From NCBI RefSeq assembly GCF_001509485.1, contig NZ_LLZI01000072.1, positions 1-8,756 on the forward strand: a DNA stretch of 8,756 nucleotides, given 5' to 3'. The notes beneath the pieces were generated by a model. That model was not told the DNA's origin and did not search any database. It saw only the letters and a program-made list of their open reading frames with translations. The position numbers and the translations under genes were made by a program. The stretch comes from Streptomyces sp. NRRL F-4489. GTDB lineage: Bacteria > Actinomycetota > Actinomycetes > Streptomycetales > Streptomycetaceae. Positions 6,195-8,756 of the stretch are shown here, in pieces. How positions within the stretch are numbered: the first letter of the stretch is position 1; every line of letters starts with the position of its first letter.

Positions 6195-7484
6195 TCAGCA
6201 GCGGGCGTGGGCCGTGATGTCGGCGGTGAACTCGTCGATCATCGCGGGGGTGACGGTCGGCCGGCTCCGCTCGATCGCGGCCAGGTAGTCCTCGGTGCCG
6301 GCACCGGGCCGGCCCCGGTCGCCCGGACCGACGCCGACCGCCTCCAGGTCCCGTTCGAACGACGCCTGCGCGGCCACCCGGGCGGCGTGCTCGATGTCCG
6401 CCGGGGTGAACAGGTCACTGGCCGCGACCAGCGCCGGAATGTCGACATCGGGACGGCCCTCGGTGTAGCGCGACCAGATCGCCGCGCGGGCGGCCTTGTC
6501 GGGCGTACCGATCGGGATCAGGTAGTCGAAGCGCCCCGGGCGCAGGAACGCCGGGTCGAGCGAGCGGATGGAGTTGGTCGCGCACACCAGCAGCCGCTCG
6601 TCCCGCTCCCGGAAGCCGGGGATCAGCTTCAGCAGCTCATTGGTCACGCCGTGCAGCCCGCCCGGCTGGGCCGGTTCACCGCGCACCGGGGCGATCTCCT
6701 CGACCTCGTCGATGAAGACCAGCACCCGCTCCAGCTCGGCGATCCTGGCGAACGCGGAGCGCAGCGCCGCCGCGAGGTTCCCCTCGTCCGCCAACCGGGA
6801 CGGCAGCAGCTCGACGAACGGCCAGCCGAGCCGGGCGGCGATCCCCCGGGCGAAGGTCGTCTTCCCGGTACCCGGCGGGCCGAACAGGGTGATCGCCCTC
6901 GGGGGCCGCACCCCGTGCCGGGCGGCCCGCTCCGGCTCCGCCAGCGGCAGCACCACCCGCCGTTCGATCAGGTCCTTCTCCGCCTCCATCCCCGCGACCC
7001 TGGCCCACAGGTCGGACGGCAGGAACCGGCCGCCCAGCTCCTCCAGGAGGCTGGCCGCCGGCCCGTGGTGCGGTTCGACCTTCTCGAAGTACGCGACCGC
7101 CGGCTGCCGGGTGTAGCCGGCGTTCAGCAGCCCCTCGCCGAGCAGGTCCTCCTCGGGCAGGACGTACGCGATCCGGCTGACCCGGGCGGCGACCAGGCGC
7201 CGCTCCAGCTCGACCAGCAGGGCGCTGGCCAGCCCCCGGCCGCGCCACGCCGAGGAGATCGCGATCCGCATCACCCAGCCCCGCTCACCGGCCACACAGG
7301 CGAGCGCCGCGCCGATCGGGGCGCCCTGGTGGACGGCCACCACGGCGGGCTGCCGCGAGGTGAGCGCGCTGATGCACTCGGCGAGCGAGAACACCGACTC
7401 CTGGCCGAGTTCGGCGGTGGAGTCGATCAGGTGGACCACTTCGGCGAGGTCCTTCTCGCGGTAGTCATGGATGAGCCAGTTCAC
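6195..7484 (-). CDS. GNAT acetyltransferase fused to an AAA+ ATPase
   Basis: This 429-aa protein joins two domains. Residues 1-135 are a GNAT acetyltransferase domain, which moves an acetyl group from acetyl-CoA to an amine; the acetyl-CoA loop is RGRGLA (81-86) after the strand VMRIAIS. Residues about 160-380 are one AAA+ domain of the CDC48/spastin/FtsH type. It has an entry segment like VAGMEAEKDLIERRVVLPL, Walker A GPPGTGKT (202-209), Walker B VFIDE (256-260), sensor 1 Asn304 in CATN, and arginines in LRPGRFD (314-320) that fit arginine fingers. A lid helix with PADIEHAARVAA follows at 361-372. All key ATPase residues are present. No HExxH protease motif is seen, so it is not FtsH. It has no signal or membrane segment and is probably cytoplasmic. 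The GTG start (7482-7484) has GAGGGG 8 nt upstream. The substrate is unknown. The gene is divergent from the Mut7-C RNase gene. Confidence 0.93.
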   Translation of the reverse strand: MNWLIHDYREKDLAEVVHLIDSTAELGQESVFSLAECISALTSRQPAVVAVHQGAPIGAALACVAGERGWVMRIAISSAWRGRGLASALLVELERRLVAARVSRIAYVLPEEDLLGEGLLNAGYTRQPAVAYFEKVEPHHGPAASLLEELGGRFLPSDLWARVAGMEAEKDLIERRVVLPLAEPERAARHGVRPPRAITLFGPPGTGKTTFARGIAARLGWPFVELLPSRLADEGNLAAALRSAFARIAELERVLVFIDEVEEIAPVRGEPAQPGGLHGVTNELLKLIPGFRERDERLLVCATNSIRSLDPAFLRPGRFDYLIPIGTPDKAARAAIWSRYTEGRPDVDIPALVAASDLFTPADIEHAARVAAQASFERDLEAVGVGPGDRGRPGAGTEDYLAAIERSRPTVTPAMIDEFTADITAHARC

Positions 7485-7500
7485 CGGTGCCGCCCCTCAT

Positions 7501-7564
7501 TGGTGTCGCTGCCGTGGCCGACGGGCCCCTCGTGGTGTGGCTGCCGTGGCCGGTGGGTCCCTCG
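7501..7564. repeat. 32-bp imperfect tandem repeat in the leader of the GNAT-AAA+ gene
   Basis: Two copies, 7501-7532 and 7533-7564, differ at only 4 of 32 positions and share the core GCTGCCGTGGCCG. On the GNAT-AAA+ coding strand each copy begins with a GAGGG-like run. The real ribosome binding site (complement of 7493-7498) falls in nearly the same register, so the leader looks like a stepwise duplication of the ribosome-binding region. It lies 16 nt before the GTG start. Confidence 0.6.
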
Positions 7565-7610
7565 TTGCTGATGTGCAGGTGAGGCTAGGTGCGGCGGGCG
7601 GAGCGGTCCT

Positions 7611-7636
7611 GCTCCACGGCGCACAATCCGTGGGGC
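7611..7636. repeat. 9-bp inverted repeat in the divergent promoter region
   Basis: GCTCCACGG (7611-7619) pairs with CCGTGGGGC (7628-7636) through 8 Watson-Crick pairs and one G-T wobble, around an 8-nt loop. It is central in the 274-bp gap between the GNAT-AAA+ and Mut7-C genes and could be an operator or a leader hairpin. Confidence 0.4.
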
Positions 7637-7670
7637 CGACCACTACGGTCCGTATGTGGCGCGGGGTGCC

Positions 7671-7727
7671 GCCCCTGTTTCCGCGGCTCCCGGCGCCCGG
7701 CCGCCGCCCCGCGGAAACGGGTGGCCG
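7671..7727. repeat. Inverted repeat upstream of the Mut7-C gene
   Basis: GTTTCCGCGG (7677-7686) is the exact reverse complement of CCGCGGAAAC (7709-7718), with a 22-nt loop. With a 2-nt bulge the pairing extends outward over GCC and CCC blocks to about 7669 and 7726. It lies 32 to 90 nt before the Mut7-C start. It may be a leader hairpin or regulator site. The rest of 7485-7758 holds no gene I can support. Confidence 0.5.
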
Positions 7728-7758
7728 CCACGCCCCGCGCGATGCGATGCTGAGCGAC

Positions 7759-8484
7759 GTGAACGGACCTGAGATCGCCCTGACTTTCGCCCCTGAGCTG
7801 CACCTTTTCGTCGGCGCCGGGCGCGCCGCCGCCGGTACGCCGCTGGTCACCGACGGCGCCTCGACGCTCGGGCATGTCGTCGAGTCGCTGGGCGTACCGC
7901 TCACCGAGGTCGGGCGGCTGGTCGCGGAGGGTACGGAGGTCCCGGTCTCGCACGTGCCGCGCGAGGGCGAACGCATCGAGGTCCGCGCCGTCGAGCGCCC
8001 GCAGCGCGTCCCCGGCGCACCCCTGCGCTTCCTGCTCGACGTGCACCTGGGCACCCTCGCCCGCCGTCTGCGGCTGCTGGGCGTCGACGCCGCGTACACC
8101 AACGAGGACCCGGGCGACGCGGCCCTGGCGGCGCTCTCCGCGAAGGAGCGCCGGGTGCTGCTCTCCCGGGACCGCGGGCTGCTCCAGCGCCGCGAGATCT
8201 GGGCCGGCGCCTACGTCTACAGCGACCGCCCGGACGACCAACTCCGCGATGTCCTCAGCCGGTTCGCGCCCGACCTCGCCCCGTGGACCCGCTGCACCGC
8301 GTGCAACGGCCGACTCACCGCGGCCGACAAGGACGCCGTCCAGGAGCAGTTGCAGCACGGCACGCAGCGCACGTACGACGTCTTCGCGCAGTGCACCGCC
8401 TGCGGACGGGTCTACTGGCGCGGCGCCCACCACGCCCGTCTGGAGGCGATCGTCGAGGAGGCGCTGCGGGTCGGCGCCGAGTGA
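7759..8484 (+). CDS. Mut7-C RNase domain protein with ubiquitin-like N-terminus
   Basis: This 241-aa protein matches the Mut7-C family, whose C-terminal PIN-like nuclease domain is linked to RNA processing. Residues 1-82 form a ubiquitin-like (ThiS/MoaD-type beta-grasp) domain, as in the Mut7-C ubiquitin family. Residues 88-175 form the nuclease domain, starting FLLDVHLGTLARRLRLLG with Asp94 and including LLSRDRGLL with Asp138 as a likely acidic site residue. A zinc ribbon follows: CTAC at 179-182 and CTAC at 212-215 supply four cysteines. It ends with the family-typical VYWRGAHHARLEAI. The start is ambiguous: GTG 7759 has a weak GAG 4 nt upstream, and ATG 7747 would add four residues; I prefer GTG because the domain begins at once. 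It is divergent from the GNAT-AAA+ gene. Its natural RNA substrate is unknown. Confidence 0.92.
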   Translation: MNGPEIALTFAPELHLFVGAGRAAAGTPLVTDGASTLGHVVESLGVPLTEVGRLVAEGTEVPVSHVPREGERIEVRAVERPQRVPGAPLRFLLDVHLGTLARRLRLLGVDAAYTNEDPGDAALAALSAKERRVLLSRDRGLLQRREIWAGAYVYSDRPDDQLRDVLSRFAPDLAPWTRCTACNGRLTAADKDAVQEQLQHGTQRTYDVFAQCTACGRVYWRGAHHARLEAIVEEALRVGAE

Positions 8485-8489
8485 CCCGG

Positions 8490-8537
8490 AGGGGGCCTCG
8501 GTAGCCCTTTCGGCATCTGTTCGTCGCCCCCGAACAG
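8490..8537 (+). terminator. Two terminator-like hairpins after the Mut7-C gene
   Basis: AGGGGGC (8490-8496) can pair with GCCCTTT (8504-8510), using two G-U wobbles, around a 7-nt loop that begins 12 nt past the stop codon. A second perfect stem, CTGTTCG (8517-8523) with CGAACAG (8531-8537), has a 7-nt loop. Together they are a plausible terminator. An alternative pairing, GTCGCC (8523-8528) with GGCGAC (8541-8546), competes with the second stem. The rest of the window (8547-8756) is GC-rich with no gene or RNA I can support. Confidence 0.45.
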
Positions 8538-8756
8538 CGCGGCGACTAAGGCGCGTTGGGGGCCGAACCCTGCGTCCCCCGAACTGCCGTCGGCACGCGT
8601 CGAGCTGACCCGCCGTCACCGCAGGCCACGTAGTCGGAACGCCCCTCGGCCCGTAGGGCAGCCCCTCACCAGACCCCTGCGCGGCCCGGGCTCCCTCCCC
8701 GAATCCGGGAGGCGACCCGCGAGCCACCGCCCCCCCACCAGACCCACCCCACGGCC

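Noticed and set aside
5907..7571. Rightward 554-codon open frame opposite the GNAT-AAA+ gene
   Set aside because: The leftward frame has complete AAA+ and GNAT motifs; this one has none and spans the intergenic region.
7585..8727. Leftward 380-codon open frame covering the right end
   Set aside because: Antisense to the Mut7-C gene, with no recognisable domain; the part beyond 8484 also looks non-coding.
8560..8756. tRNA or the end of a further gene at the right edge
   Set aside because: No cloverleaf with a T-loop consensus could be built, and the translations on both strands are interrupted or low-complexity.

Overview
The window is about 70% or more G+C, its genes use G or C almost always in the third codon position, several genes start with GTG, and the gene content is actinobacterial. 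All of this points to a Streptomyces or close relative chromosome, probably an accessory stretch. I see no tRNA, rRNA, CRISPR array, transposase or integrase.

Layout from left to right. Positions 18-150 hold a degenerate tandem repeat with a 19-bp period, followed by a strong hairpin (290-325) just past the end of a leftward gene for a secreted penicillin-binding-protein-like serine hydrolase (336-1706). A 350-bp divergent intergenic region separates it from a rightward 76-aa protein of DUF6296 type (2057-2287). Next is a rightward multi-pass membrane protein of unknown family (2527-3537). Its 3' end overlaps by 59 bp a leftward small protein with an ordered head and a disordered tail (3479-3775). 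Two further leftward genes precede that one: an aspartate/glutamate racemase family protein (3858-4553) and a bacterial class I cytochrome P450 (4601-5908). These two lie 47 bp apart and probably form an operon. No ferredoxin or reductase gene is visible.

Upstream of the P450 is a 286-bp intergenic region with a 12-bp direct repeat next to the P450 start and several GC-rich hairpins. Then comes the most unusual gene, a leftward protein (6195-7484) that joins an N-terminal GNAT acetyltransferase domain to a single complete AAA+ ATPase domain. It is divergent from a rightward Mut7-C RNase gene with a ubiquitin-like N-terminus and a zinc ribbon (7759-8484). The region between them carries a 32-bp imperfect tandem duplication and two inverted repeats. 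The last 270 bp hold terminator-like hairpins and no gene that I can support.

How the parts may work together. The P450 and racemase may act on the same small molecule, possibly amino-acid derived; this is inference from spacing only. The GNAT-AAA+ protein and the Mut7-C RNase may share regulation through their common promoter region. The serine hydrolase is exported and probably acts in the cell wall or outside the cell. The best candidates for something poorly described are the GNAT-AAA+ fusion with its repeated leader, the direct-repeat operator candidate before the P450, and the inverted repeat between the racemase and small-protein genes.
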